This document shows positions 11,799-23,811 of a DNA stretch of 64,000 nt, piece by piece. Position 1 is the stretch's first letter; the number at the start of each line of letters is the position of its first letter. Under the pieces are notes generated by a model, which worked only from the letters and a program-made list of their open reading frames with translations, had not been told where the DNA came from and ran no database searches. The stretch is from Diplodia intermedia. Its lineage: Eukaryota; Ascomycota; Dothideomycetes; Botryosphaeriales; Botryosphaeriaceae. The DNA lies in NCBI GenBank assembly GCA_021495925.1, contig JAKEKT010000055.1, positions 1 to 64,000 on the forward strand, read 5' to 3'. The position numbers were made by a program, and so were the translations under genes.

Positions 11799-12924
11799 CT
11801 AGAACATGCCACCGCCCATGCCGCCCATGCCACCCATGCCGCCACCCATGGGAGGAGCAGGGGCCTTGTCCTCAGGAGCGTCGACAATGGCGACCTCGGT
11901 GGTGCCGAGCAGCGACGCAACGCCGCTGGCGTCAACGAGGGCGGTCCTGGTGACCTTGAAGGGGTCGAGGATACCGGCCTGGATCATGTCGACGTACTCG
12001 CCCTTGGCGCTGTCGTAACCCTTGGTGAAGTCCTTGCCGAACTCGTCCATGAGCTTGCCAACGATGACGCTGCCCTCGGCACCGGCGTTCTCAACAATGG
12101 AGCGCGTGGGCTTGGTGATGGCGTTCTTGACAATCGAGATACCGAGCTGCTGGTCGAAGTTGGCGAAGGGAACGTTGTTCAGAGCGTTGGAGGCAGCCTT
12201 CAGGAGAGCGGTACCACCGCCGGGGAGGATACCCTCCTCAACGGCAGCACGGGTGGCGTTCAGGGCGTCGACAATGCGGTCCTTCTTCTCGCCGACCTCG
12301 ACCTCGGAGGCGCCGCCAACCTTGATGACGGCAACACCGCCAGAGAGCTTGGCAAGACGCTCCTGGAGCTTCTCCTTCTCGTAGTCGGAGGTGGTGGGGT
12401 CGTTCATGACGCCACGAATCTGCTCGCAACGCTGAGTAACGGCATCCTTGGTGCCCTCACCGTTGAGGATGACGGTGTCCTCCTTGGTGATGGTGATGGA
12501 GCCGGTGGAACCGAGCTGGTCGGGGGTGAGGCGGTCGAGCTTGATGTCGAGCTCGTCGGTGAAGACGGTACCGTTGGTGAGAACACCCAGATCGCCAAGG
12601 ATGGACTTGCGGTTGTCACCGAAGCCGGGAGCCTTGACGGCGGCAACCTGGAGCTGGCCACGGAGCTTGTTCAGGATGCACACAGCCAGAGCCTCGCCGT
12701 CAATGTCCTCGGCGATGATGACGAGGGGACGACGGAGCTGCTGGGAGGCCTCGAGAGCGGGGACGATGTCCTGGACGGCCGAGATCTTCTTCTCAGAAAG
12801 GAGGATGAGGGGCTTCTCAAACTCGACCTTCTGGGCCTTGGGGTCGGTGATGAAGTAGGGCGAGATGTAGCCACGGTCGAACTTCATGCCCTCGGTGATC
12901 TCGAGCTCGTCCTCAATGGTCTTG

Positions 12925-12961
<37 letters not shown>

Positions 12962-13683
12962 TCTCCATGGCGTTGGAGAGGAGCTGGCCAATGTGGGTGT
13001 CGCCGTTGGCGGAGATGGTGGCGACCTGGGAGATCTCCTCGCTGGTGGTGACATCCCTCTTGTTGGCGCGCAGGTACTCGACAACGGCCTCAACAGAGGC
13101 CTGGATGCCTCTCCTCAGGTCCATGGGGTTGCAGCCAGCGGCGACGTTCTTGACGGTCTCGGAGAAGATGGCGCGGGCCAGGACGGTGGCGGTGGTGGTG
13201 CCGTCACCAGCGACCTCGTTGGTCTTGGAGGCGACATCCTGGATGAGGCGAGCACCGAGGTTCTCGAACTTGTCCTTCAGCACGATCGACTTGGCGACAG
13301 TCACACCGTCTGCGCTCCGTCAGCAATAGCCCGATGTATCCGCAGGGCGGCGGAGAGCTTACCCTTGGTGATCTTGGGCGAGCCGTAGCTCTGGTCGATG
13401 ATGACATTGCGACCCTTGGGGCCGAGAGTGGTGGAGACGGCCTTGGCGAGGGTCTCGACACCGTTGAGCAGAGCGGCGCGGCCTTCAACGCCGAACTTGA
13501 GCTCCTGTTGTTCGAGGCAGTGTCAGCGGGAGCGGCGGCGGCATTGGGGAGGCGGAACGAGGCCGGAGAGGGTCAATGGAATCGTACCTTGTGGGCAAAG
13601 CGCTGCTGGGTCAGGTTGAAGCTCCGCGAAGCCAGAGTAGAGGCGGCCGAAGCGCGCGCCCTCGAGGCAATCATGCGCTGCAT
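11799..13683 (-). CDS. HSP60: Mitochondrial chaperonin Hsp60
   Basis: Three exons, 13683-13588, 13504-13363 and 13309-11799, encode 582 aa, normal for fungal Hsp60. The first exon encodes a typical mitochondrial presequence, rich in Arg, Ser and Ala (MQRMIASRARASAAS ... FAHK). The mature part begins ELKFGVEGRAALLNGVE. Chaperonin signatures include LGPKGRNV, the ATP-binding GDGTTTAT and AAVEEGILPGGG. The C-terminus is the Gly-Gly-Met repeat tail. It assembles into the matrix double-ring complex that folds imported proteins with Hsp10. Intron donors are GTACGA and GTAAGC, with CAG acceptors; phases close. Transcription runs away from a 1.5-kb upstream gap. Confidence 0.97.
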
Positions 13684-15152
13684 TGTGGATGGTGGAGAAG
13701 AGATGTGGCGGCGAGACGGGAAAGAGGACACACAACGACACCCAAGCCTGGAGCTCCTAGTACGCCGAGCTAAATACGAGAGGTGCAAGGCGAAGAAGAG
13801 ATGGCGGCGGAGGAGGAAGCGTGGTGTTGATGAAGGCAGGAAAATCTTCAGAAGCAGCTAGAAACATTGTAAGAGACGCCGGTGGTCCGTGCGGGCCGAG
13901 CTTCTTCGTCGGCGATCCGCGCTAGCTGCTGCGACTCCGACGCCCGCCTTTGCCATTGCCGTCCGTCCGCCCAGATCACCGCCCCACGCTGCCGCCGTGG
14001 ACGGGTTGCCCATCCAGACAATCACCTATGGTCCTGGCCAGACAGCCAGCGACTTTGAGGTGCTGCAAACCTCGTCCTCGGCGTCAAGTCACTCACGCCG
14101 ATGGCCGGGAGCCCTCCCGGCGCCTACCTCGGCCTTAACTCGCCTCCCCACACCCGCATTGACCTTTGGCTTGCTAACAGACTTCATCCAATGGAAGCCC
14201 GCAGAATTCTCTGGATCATCTCTCAGCTTCTCCAGGCCCGTCCCCAGCTTCCACCGCTTTCCCCATCAAACCTCTTCCTCCGCGTGGATGACTTACCCTC
14301 ATGCCTCCCCTATGAATGATGGAACACTCCTCCTCGCGGGGAGTTGAATCCATTATCCAGACATAGATGTGCGCCTGAAAGTTACACGAAAACGTCCAGA
14401 TACAAGCTTCAGCTACCCATGTAACATCTCTGTTGAGACTTATTAGACCAAGGCAGAATCCTTTGCAACCAATTGTCTCCCCGAAAAACTGCTTTTTCGC
14501 ATGTCACTCTGGTCGCGTGGGCCACGCTTGGTACCGAAGCTGTTTATCATTCTCTAGTCTATCGAAATCGATCGTAGCCCCAAGACCCAACATCGCCAGC
14601 TCATTCATGCCAACCCACGGGTATCCAGCAGGATGCCAAACGTCCTGGTGTCAGCAGAGATTTGGTCGAGTCCCACTGCCACAACGAAGCTTGGGGTGAA
14701 ATGCCGACGGGTATGAGGCCTTGCGCAAACAGAGAACAGGATATCTAGGGGGAAAAAAGTCAAGAAGCCATACTGGATTTCCGTGTTCCTGCCGGCCCGG
14801 CGAAGCGGCTCTACCCGTGCTGTCGAGATGGTGGTCAATTAGTGTGCAAGGAAACAAAAGCTCATGAGAAATGATCTTGTCTCAAGATCCTGTGGAAAAG
14901 GTGCCGGAATATGTCCTGGACCCAGGCAGAAGTCCGGTGGGGTTTTTTCTGTCTTGTTCATCCGTGAGAGGCCCAATGGATCCCAGGCTGTGACGGCTCC
15001 TTCATCCTGATGGACTATTAAAGAAAGTGGTTTTTGAGTAAGGAAAGAAAAGGGTCTGTAGAATCCATCTACCGGCCGTCATGGAAAAGCAAGTTGAATT
15101 CAGGAAAAGAAAACAGAGGGGAGTCCTTGGATCTCGCACTTTGGGGATATTT
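13684..15152. other. Intergenic: HSP60 promoter and 3' flank of the Q-rich gene
   Basis: The HSP60-proximal 200 bp contains scattered GAA/TTC triplets (for example near 13840-13865), but no contiguous run of correctly spaced heat-shock-element units. The rest shows no gene. Confidence 0.5.
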
Positions 15153-17798
15153 TCAGTCCTGGGAATCCTTCAAGGCGGCATCTTCACCAACCGAACGCGG
15201 CTGCGCAGGCGTGACGCGGGAACCCTGGACGTTGCTAACGAAAGAATCCTGCGTGGAGCGGCCAAAGGAATCCGTGGCCGTGTTCTGCGAACCAAGGATG
15301 CCCGTCTGCTCGGCATCCGGCTCTTCGCTCAGGCGTCCCAGGCCTTGGAACGGCGCGCGGCTGCCGATGTCTCTCGTCGGAAAAGAAGCACTGGTGGGGC
15401 TGACGAAGTCGCCACCGGTCGTCAAGTTCCAAACCGAGTCGCCGAGGCCGGACGAAACGCTACCCGGGCCAGCATTGCGCCCAGGGCTGGTGTGACGCTC
15501 GGGGGTGATGCAACGCTCAGGGCTGAGCTGCGGGGTACCGGCGGCGAAGTCGCGGGCGCTGAAGTTCTGCATGGAGATGCCGGTGTTCACCTGAGGGACG
15601 CTGGACTGCGACTCTTCAGACTCCTGGCGCTTGATCTCCGTGTTCTCGGTGCCCGTCTGCGCCTGCTGGCTTTGGTTGGTCTGCCAAGCAGGTAGCATCT
15701 GCTGACCCGGAGCTTGCTGTCCGTAAGGGTTGTTGATGAGGCCCTGCTGCATATGGTTCATGAGGGAGAACGGGTTCACCATGTTTGGCATGAACGCCGG
15801 CGGCATGGGCTGCGTGGGCGGGTTGCCCGTCTGCACATTCCCGTAGCCGTACACCTGCGCCAGCTGCATCTGCATCTGCAGCGGCATCGCCACCATAGCT
15901 CCTCCCGGGACCACGATGAAAGGCTGCCCCTGAGGTCCGCCAAAAGCTTGGCCGGGCATGTTAGCAGGCTGCTGCGTCGGGGTCGAACTGGCCGGGCCAC
16001 TCTCTGGGATCTGGCCGAGCGATGGCCTGCCTGAGATCGACTTGCGCGCGGTATCGGACTGGCGGCGCTTCGAAACAGGTGTCGACGGCGGAAGGCCGAC
16101 GTCCTCGCTCGATCTCTTGCGAAGGTGGCTGAACTGGCGCCCACGAAGGTCGCTATTGCTCCGGCTACGCGGAGCAGGGGGGCACTCCTCCGGCGTGCGC
16201 AGCCTGGAAGGAGGGGTGACAGGCACGTGGTCTTGCAGCAACGACGCTTTCGTCTGAGAGGGCGGAGTGCTCGGAGCCTCCCGCTGCTGCGCTTGCGCCA
16301 GTTGCGAGCCAGATCGTCCGTGCGTGCTGGGACGGTTGCGAGGGCGCGTAGGCGTCGGGTGGACAGCCAACACGTCGGTCACTCCCGAGCCAACAGCAGG
16401 CGCTTCCATATCGGTACCGAGGCCACCGGTGCTGGCTTGGTGGTCGTTGACGGCGGACGAGGGTCGCGGGCCGGAGTCCTTGTCCTGGCCTGTGACGACC
16501 TGCAGAGAAACCTCGAGAAGAGAGTTAGTAGCAACGTCGTCTATCCATCTCTCGATACGCTTTTCGGGTGAGTGGTAGTCGTCAACCACAACCGCCACTC
16601 CTGACTGCTCATCTGAGGGGTCTAAGTCCATGGACTCTCCATCGTACTCGGACTCTTCATCGTACTCAAAGAACTGAAAAAGGAAGCGCCGTTAGGCGTA
16701 TCAAAGAAGGGGGGGTGTGTTGTACTCACCGTCGGTCGCTTCTGTTCTTCGTCATCGTCACTCTCAGAGGGAGAAGGCTCGCCGCCATTCTTGGCTTCAC
16801 GCGCCTCGCGAGATTCGCGCAGTAGGCGGGCCAGCTCATCCACACACTCTTGCCGGGACATGTCCTTGCCGGGACGCATGGGGGGAACAGGCAGGCCTTC
16901 CTTGACTCTCTTCGCCCGGAGTTTCCCCAAAGCCTGCTTGAACGCCTCGCCAGTGGCGCCTGGCTGCACAAGAGCAGCGGTTTCCTCCCAGGGAATTTCA
17001 ATGCCCTTGATCTCGAGGGACCAGGCCAGGGCAAGCAGGGTATGGCAGTATGTCTCCTCTACGAAAGGTCAGATACTTGCGTAAAAGGGTAAGTACTGTG
17101 ACTGGGTCTGACGTACCGTTCCACCTGATCAGCTGACGCTTGGGAGCTCGGTTCTTCGTAATGTAGGGCAGACACCGCAGGGCACGATCACCCCTGGCAC
17201 GCGGCTGTCCCTTGGAACGCCTGCGTTCGATGTCGCGCTGAGCCTTTTTGAGCGCGCGAACGATTTTCGCACCAGAAGGCTGCTCGGAGGCTCTGCGAGG
17301 CTTTACCGGGGTGGGTTTGGCCTTCTTGGGAGTGGCCCTGGCCTTCTTAGGAGTCTGAAGGCTCGACTTGCCACTTGATCCCTTCTTAGGCGTGGCGGTG
17401 GTTGTGTTGCGACGTCTCTTTGCCGGACCGTCCTCGTACTCGCTGTCGACATCGGCGTCGAGCTCGTAGTCGGCGTCGACGTCGTCGTCGTTGTAGTCGA
17501 AGCTGTCTGCGTCGGAGGCGGCTTCATTCGCGTCCATGTCGTCATCTCCCACGTCGGACCATGCGTCATCGACATCCATGTGAGGATCAAGCTCATGCGC
17601 GGCGTCAATATTGAAACCATGCTCAAGCTGGTCGACCATCTCTGAGTCTACAGGGTTGTTCTCACGGCTGACACCAGTCTCACGTGCACCATTGGCCGCG
17701 ACCAAGTCATGGCGTAGGGCTGCAGCGAGAAGTTAGCTCCTGGTCGATCAGAATGCCAAACATTGTTCGCACTTACCAGGCTGTTTGACACGACCCAT
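15153..17798 (-). CDS. Putative nuclear protein with SANT-like segment and Q-rich C-terminus
   Basis: Four exons, 17798-17777, 17719-17117, 17058-16730 and 16673-15153, encode 824 aa starting MGRVKQPALR. I do not recognise a named gene. Residues about 40-110 are very acidic (DDDMDANEAASD). A basic, Pro-rich tract with TPKK repeats and KRRR follows, resembling nuclear-localisation or AT-hook-like DNA. A helical segment near residues 195-265 (LIRWNEETYCHTLLALAW, then KQALGKLRAKRV) has the spacing of the degenerate fungal Myb/SANT-like domain. The C-terminal half is Ser/Pro/Gln/Met-rich. A chromatin or transcription role is inferred from composition only. Splice phases all close, which supports the gene model. 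Confidence 0.7.
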
Positions 17799-20136
17799 CT
17801 TGCTTTCTCCAAGTTTGATAGGCTAGGCGCGAGAAAGCAGGCAAGAGTCGGTATGCGGCGGGGTCTTTCTCAATATATTCTCTTGCCACTACCTCGACCC
17901 ACAGTGGAAGTCTTGCGCGAGACCACGGGTACAGCTGATCTCTGTCAGAGAATGGGGGTACAGAACGAGGTGGAGATCGCCCGGTTAGGGCCTGCGAGAA
18001 GACCATGTCAGCTGATGAAGAAGCGCAAAAATAAGACGAATGCTATTAAAGGGTGGGTGATGAGTTGCTTGTGGATAGAGTCGATGGGATCTGTGCGCAT
18101 GGGTGCCGCTGGCAAGTGTGCGCCTGCGGGCGTCGGTCGAGGCTGCGGGCATGCGACCGCATCCACGCCAACAGCCCGAGTTGCCAGTGGAAGACCAATG
18201 GACATGGGCAGAGTGAGGTGATGGACGAAGGTGAAGTCATGCAGCGCGAGACTGCAAGCGGCGCAGCGGCGGGTGAGCGACGCCGGACACGTGGTGGTGC
18301 GTGACGGCTTCGACGCGCTCAGCTGCGGCAGCCCGCGATCGCTCCGTGTTGAAGACAAGTGAAGGCCTGAAGACTTACTCTGAAGTGGGATGCGCGTCGT
18401 CGCAAGGTGAGTTGCCCGCTGGAACACTGCGAAGCGGAAGTGCGCGGTGAGAAGGTGGTGGTTGTTCGGGTGAGGAGGGTCGGCGAAGCGCGAGCAGCAC
18501 CAACACATATCGGACGCGGGACGCGACAGCGAGCGGCGCGCGCGCGCGCCCAACTTGCGCAAAACGAAACGGGAAACTTTTTCTGCGAGCGTTACGTCAT
18601 ATGCCCCCCGTTCAGTATGCGCGACAGCCCCGTAGGCAAAGGAACAGGCGCCCGCTCACAGGTGTCTGCGCCGGCCAAAGCATAGCAGCAAGCCGCCGCG
18701 TAACGGTTCCAGCACCCTCTAGTCACCTTAAGACATAGGTGAGGCCAATGTCACCTCGTGCGCGAGCCACAGTCTCTGTATTGGCTGGATAGTATATAGC
18801 CGCGGTCATGGCCATCAGCGGGCCAACACACTTCGCCATTCTCGCCCGCTTCCTTACCTGCGCAACGAAAGAGTGACGGCGCCAGAATGCCGCCGCCATC
18901 TCAAACCAACTCTGAGCATGGGCTTCGATACGCTTCCTTCGTGCCGGTGGTATGCTCGACGGGTCTTCGTGGCCCACACTTTCAGTTCACACTCGCCACA
19001 ACATCTTGCAACAATATCCCATTTCTTTGCATATATTCCATGTCACCATCCGCTTGGATAATTGTAGTGGATTTTGAGCAATACAGAGACTGAATTATGC
19101 ATACGTTCGGATCAATGGAGTCAAGCAGACGGATGTCGTTGCTTAGCGCGGCCAGGAAAAACATCCGCCGGCGAATGCTGACCTACCTATACCTACACGG
19201 ACTCTTTCTCTTGGAACCCCCAATTTCACGTCCGATCTCGATGGCTCAGGAATGTCGCAATCTCGATTCGGGCTGAGGACAAATTTATTTAAACTTCTTT
19301 TTCGATGCAATTCAGCAAGCGCCTATTGTCACCTCTGCTCGACTCTTTCCTATTCCGCCAACCTGCCTTTTAACTAAACTTCCAAAGCTGAATTCCTTTG
19401 TTTCTCTCCATCAGTTATGGATTGCTACTTCCTCGCTGGCATACCAGGATGCTCCGAGGCGCTGGCAACATCCGCCGATGGCTTATCCTCTTCACAGGCG
19501 CACAAGTGTAACCTTTGTAGTATTGACACAGCACACCACTAGTCCCGGATTGAACTACCGAAAATGCGGAGCCTTTCCGCTTCACCGGCCCGTCGATGCC
19601 ATGGTTGGTGAAACTGCCGATTGGGAACCCACTTAATCAATCCATTCCCACGGCCTCATGTTCAAGTAATATGTCTCGTCATCCGGATCCAAATCCGCGG
19701 GCATTCGTAGGGCCAACGAGGCATGTCAGCAGCGCTAAAGCACGAGTCATGTCAGAGCCCCGTTGCCGCCGCCGCCAACATCGCTCCCATCCATACACCG
19801 CCGCTTCAAGCAATCATGCGTGGCAGTCTTTCGAAACGACACTACACTTTCCCGAGGTTAAGGCTCGCGTCTGACTCGCCAGTTGTCTCCGACTAGCATG
19901 TCTCGCACCGTCTCCTGAGACTGTACTGTACTGTAAGGAAGCCGGCACCTCTCGGAAGCCATAACCATTACATGGTGATCACTGGCAAGAACAACCTCCG
20001 CACGGTAACTACCATCCTTGGCATGCATATCCCCCGGATTATGTCACCATAGTCTAGTCGGCATAAATACGTACACCATTGCTGCCCACAGTTCCTCCAC
20101 CAAACTTCATACGCTTTCGGACCACCCTGGACCACC
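17799..20136. other. Long divergent intergenic region
   Basis: It lies between two divergent starts (17798 on the minus strand, 20137 on the plus strand). Small frames near 18.0-18.7 kb are GC-rich and lack domain features. A+T-rich DNA around 18.95-19.55 kb shows no tRNA-like or repeated structure that I could detect. Confidence 0.5.
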
Positions 20137-22320
20137 ATGGAGGAAGCGGACATGGTCATCGTCGGCGCCGGTGAGCTACACATCCACCCTACAACCAATG
20201 CCCGTCAACTAAACAACCCCCCAGGCTTCGCCGGGCTAGCCATGGCCCGGACATATCTGATGCTCAACCCGGCCACAAACCTCGTGATCCTAGACGCCGG
20301 CACGACCATCGGCGGCGTATGGGCCGGCGACCGGCTGTACCCGCACCTGCGCACCATCAGCCAGCTGGGGCACTTCGAGTACAGCGACTTCCCCATGGCG
20401 GGCTACTACGACGTCGACGAGGGCGAGCACATGAGGGGCGAGGTGATGCAGCGGTACCTGCAGGACTACGCCTCCGCCTTCGACCTGACGCGCCGCACGC
20501 GCCTCAACACCGTCGTGCGCGAGGCCGAGGACAAGGGCGCGGCGGGGTGGCTCCTCACCGTGCAAACGACGACGACAGACGACGACACCACCCCTCAACA
20601 AGAACACCACTACCACCTCCTCGCCGCCAAACTCGTCGTCGCCACCGGCCTGACCTCCACCCCCTCCATGCCCACCTTCGCCGACCAATCCACCTTCACA
20701 GCCCCTCTCCTCCACAGCCGCGACTTCGGCCGTCACGCCGCCTCCATCCTCGGCCGGGAGGCCGGCAGCAAGGAGGAGGAGGAGGAGGAGAAAAAGACCA
20801 CCACCACCACCATCGCCGTCCTCTCCGGCAACAAATCCGCCTGCGACGTCGTCTACGCCGCCTGCGCCGCCTCGCGCGACCCGCCCGCCACGCCCGCCGT
20901 GCACTGGATCCTGCGAGCCTCCGGCCACGGACCGTGCTGGATGGCGCCTGCGCGCACCCCCGGCAACGCGCTCGTCGAGGAGCTCATCACGACGCGCTTC
21001 CACACCTGGCTCGCGAGCCCGTGCGTCTGGGGCCCCGCCGACGGCTTCGGCTGGGTGCGCGCGCTGCTCGACCGCACGGCGTGGGGGCGCGGGCTGGGCG
21101 CCGGCGCGGCGCGGGGGGCGCAGGAAAGGCTGGAGCGGCGTAACGGGTATGACGATGGTGACGAGATGGCGAAGTTGCGGCCGTGGTCGGATGCGTTCTG
21201 GATCGGGACGGGGAGGGGTTTGTTGAATTACGGCGACCCGGGGCTGCTGGAGTACGTGCGGGAGGGCAGGGTAAGGGTGCATGTGGCGGATGTGGACGGG
21301 TTGGGGCCGGGCGGCGCGGTGAGGCTGTCGAATGGCGAGGAGATCGCGGGGGTCGCCGCACTGGTGTGCTGCACGGGGTGGAGGCACGAGCCGAGCATCC
21401 GCTTCGTTGGCGATGACGGTGGTGGTGGTGGGCGGCGCGATATCGCGGCCGAGCTGGGTCTGCCGCACGCCTACGACCCGGCCGTCGACGACGCCGCCCG
21501 CAAAGCCGCCCTCGCCCGCGCCGACGAGGAGATTCTGTCCGCGCTGCCGCGCCTGCGCGACCAGCCGCCGCCCGCGACGTGCCCGGCGCACCACCTCGCC
21601 GCGCAGCGCGCCGAAGTCCGGGCCGCCGTCGTCGCGAAGAGAGCAGCAACTGCAGAGGAGGACGACGACCCCGTGCGCTCCCTCGCCCAAGCATACACCC
21701 TCTACCGCTTCATGGTGCCGCCCTCGCGCACCGCTCGTCCCCATCGCCGCCGCACCATCGCCTTCATCGGCTGCACCCGCACCGCCTCCACGGCGCTGAT
21801 GGCGCAGACCCAAGCCCTCTGGCTCTCCGCCTTCTTCATGGGCCGCCTGCCGCACCTCGACAACGACGACGACGACACCGTCGCCTACGAGTCCGTCCTG
21901 CACGCGCGCCAGAACCGCTGGCGCCACCCGCTCGGCTTCGGCGCCCGAGTCCCCGACTTCACGCACGACGCGCTGCCGTACATGGACCTGCTGCTGCGCG
22001 AGCTGGGCCTGCCGCGGTGGCGGAAGCGTTGTTCGTTCCTGCCCTCCTCCTCCTTCTTCCGCCTGCCCTCGTTGTGGCGGGAGGTGTTTGAGTGGTACGG
22101 GCCGGCCGACTATCGGGGGCTGGTCGAGGAGTGGGCGGCCAAGGAGGAGGGTGTTGTTCTTCGCGGCGGCGGCGGCGATGATGATGATTTTGCGGGAGTG
22201 GGGAGAAGAAGGAAGGCGACGCCGCTGTTCTCGGCGACGAACGGCGTTTTTCTTGTTACGGCTGTCCTCGGGGCGGTGGCGGCGGGGTGGGCGTGGATTG
22301 GAACTGGGAGGCGTAGGTGA
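20137..22320 (+). CDS. FAD/NADPH-dependent flavin-containing monooxygenase-like protein, membrane-anchored
   Basis: Two exons, 20137-20170 and 20225-22320, encode 709 aa. The 54-nt intron (GTGAGC ... CCCAG, with a CAACTAAAC branch-like site) is a multiple of three, so the unspliced frame stays open. Only the spliced form gives the FAD-binding VIVGAGFAGLAMAR at residues 7-20. Downstream are the GGVWAGDRLYPHLRT region typical of fungal FMO-like enzymes, a second dinucleotide-binding segment (IAVLSGNKSACDVVYA, with GNKSA where relatives have GGKSA) and FIGCTRTASTALMAQTQALW. The C-terminus is a single hydrophobic segment followed by GRRR, suggesting a tail anchor. A DNA-level run of acidic and Lys codons near 20775-20800 is low complexity. 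The substrate is unknown, and no clustered biosynthetic partner is seen. Confidence 0.88.
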   Translation: MEEADMVIVGAGELHIHPTTNARQLNNPPGFAGLAMARTYLMLNPATNLVILDAGTTIGGVWAGDRLYPHLRTISQLGHFEYSDFPMAGYYDVDEGEHMRGEVMQRYLQDYASAFDLTRRTRLNTVVREAEDKGAAGWLLTVQTTTTDDDTTPQQEHHYHLLAAKLVVATGLTSTPSMPTFADQSTFTAPLLHSRDFGRHAASILGREAGSKEEEEEEKKTTTTTIAVLSGNKSACDVVYAACAASRDPPATPAVHWILRASGHGPCWMAPARTPGNALVEELITTRFHTWLASPCVWGPADGFGWVRALLDRTAWGRGLGAGAARGAQERLERRNGYDDGDEMAKLRPWSDAFWIGTGRGLLNYGDPGLLEYVREGRVRVHVADVDGLGPGGAVRLSNGEEIAGVAALVCCTGWRHEPSIRFVGDDGGGGGRRDIAAELGLPHAYDPAVDDAARKAALARADEEILSALPRLRDQPPPATCPAHHLAAQRAEVRAAVVAKRAATAEEDDDPVRSLAQAYTLYRFMVPPSRTARPHRRRTIAFIGCTRTASTALMAQTQALWLSAFFMGRLPHLDNDDDDTVAYESVLHARQNRWRHPLGFGARVPDFTHDALPYMDLLLRELGLPRWRKRCSFLPSSSFFRLPSLWREVFEWYGPADYRGLVEEWAAKEEGVVLRGGGGDDDDFAGVGRRRKATPLFSATNGVFLVTAVLGAVAAGWAWIGTGRRR

Positions 22321-22495
22321 GAGATATCCACGCGAGAGAACACTTCGCAGTATTCGCGTTCAAGTCCTCTATAAGAATTTCCAATCGATTCCTTCTCCTT
22401 TTTGTTTCTTCTCTCGTCTTCCATGAGGCCCGAGGTATGATTTCACGCTCCCCTTGATTTCCGCTCCCCGTTCCCCGCTACTTACATATCCAGCT

Positions 22496-23811
22496 TTACG
22501 CGGCAATCACATACGCAGTCCCCTTCACCGCCAGCCCGCCCTCCGGCGTCTCGGCCCAAACCTCATACTTATCCCCCTTACCGCTTTTCCCGTTCGAGGG
22601 CGACGGGTCCGCCTTGCGTCCGCACAGCTTGACCGGCTCGTCGCAGTACAGCGGGGCCAGGTTGCGGTACTCGAGCTGGGCGATGCGGCGACCGTGGGGG
22701 AGGTTGTTCTGCAGGAGGGTGGCGAGCAGGGAGAAGGAGAGCGGGCCGTGGAAGAGGAGGTTGCGGTGGCCCTCGACGGTGCGGCAGTAGTGGGGGTCGA
22801 GGTGGATGGCGTGGGCGTTGAAGGTGAGGGCGCTGTAGCGGAAGAGCAGGGACGGCGTGGGCACGAGGGTGTGCGTGAAGTCGGGGGGATGCTGGGCTGT
22901 GTGTGTGTGTGTGTTGTTCCGACGTCAGCAATTGGTAACGAATACAAGCCAAACCTGTGGCCGAATATCGAACATGCAATGAAAAGCACGAGAGAAAAGG
23001 AACAAAAGGGAGGAGGGGGGGAATGGGGAGACCTACGAAACAACATCTTCCCCCTCGCCCTCTCAACCTCGCCCTTCGCCTCCTCCGGCGTCCTCCCCCG
23101 CATAAACACGATATTCCTCCTCTCCACCAACCCCGCCCCGCCCCACTCCTCCTCCCTCCCCGTCCACAACCTCCCCCTCACCCCCTCGTCCCCCTCCCCC
23201 TCCACCGCCCTCCCGACCCTCCTCTCGATCCCCACAAACACCTTCTCCTCCCCCTCCCTTCCCTTCACCGCGACATCCCTTATCCCCTCGACGCAAACCC
23301 ACCTGCGCCCATCCGCCACCACCGCCGGGCCCCGCCCCTCGCCGCCGCCCCCGGCGAACCGCACGTACCCACCCGCCCACATGCGCCGCGCGAACGGCGC
23401 CCCCGGGCTCTGCAGCGGGTCCGTCCCGTCGGGGAGTAGCTGGGCTGCGGGGATGACGGGGTTGAAGTACACCAGGTGGTGCGCGGGCGGCAGTTCGAGG
23501 GCGGCCGAGGCGCGCGGTAGGGCCGGGGCGCCGAGGGCGTTGGCGGGGAGCGCGGTCGTGGCGGTGGTGGTCGTCCAGGAGGGCGGGAGGAAGGAGGAGA
23601 GGGTGATGCTGAGGGTGTGCGAGGGGCCGGGCGAGAGGTCGCTGTAGATGGGGGGCAGGCGGCGGGCGGGGAGGGTGTGCGCGAGGTGGGCGTAGGTGGA
23701 GGAGAGGCGGCGGCGGTGGTGGTTAATGCTGCTGCTGCTGGCTGAAGAGGTGGTGGGGGGGATGGTGGAGAGGCGCGCGGGGCGGAGGAGGAGCTTGGCT
23801 GCGGTCGACAT
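22496..23811 (-). CDS. HTD2: Hotdog-fold hydroxyacyl-thioester dehydratase-like protein (HTD2/MaoC family)
   Basis: Two exons, 23811-23037 and 22896-22496, encode 391 aa. The intron begins GTAGGT and ends in a CA-repeat tract before CAG. The N-terminus (MSTAAKLLLRPARLST) looks like a mitochondrial presequence. The middle resembles the N-terminal hotdog half of fungal HTD2-type proteins (AHHLVYFNPVIP, RRMWAGGYVRF). The second exon has the MaoC-like hydratase signature: LLFRYSALTFNAHAIHLD, then RNLLFHGPLSFSLLA. The catalytic Asp/His-type pair (NAHAIHLD) is present. Such enzymes dehydrate 3-hydroxyacyl-ACP in mitochondrial type II fatty acid synthesis; related proteins act on mesaconyl-CoA-type substrates, so the exact reaction is less sure. 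It converges with the FMO gene, only 175 bp apart. Confidence 0.82.

Noticed and set aside
13800..13880. Heat-shock elements upstream of HSP60
   Set aside because: GAA and TTC triplets occur but not as three correctly spaced 5-bp units. Not strong enough to list as a site.
20290..21966. 558-codon open frame on the minus strand
   Set aside because: Antisense to the monooxygenase. Its Arg/Gly/Ala/Val composition with no domain is typical of a shadow frame.
22890..22930. GT dinucleotide microsatellite as a regulatory repeat
   Set aside because: It is the CA-type tract in front of the acceptor of the HTD2-like intron; a simple repeat explains it.
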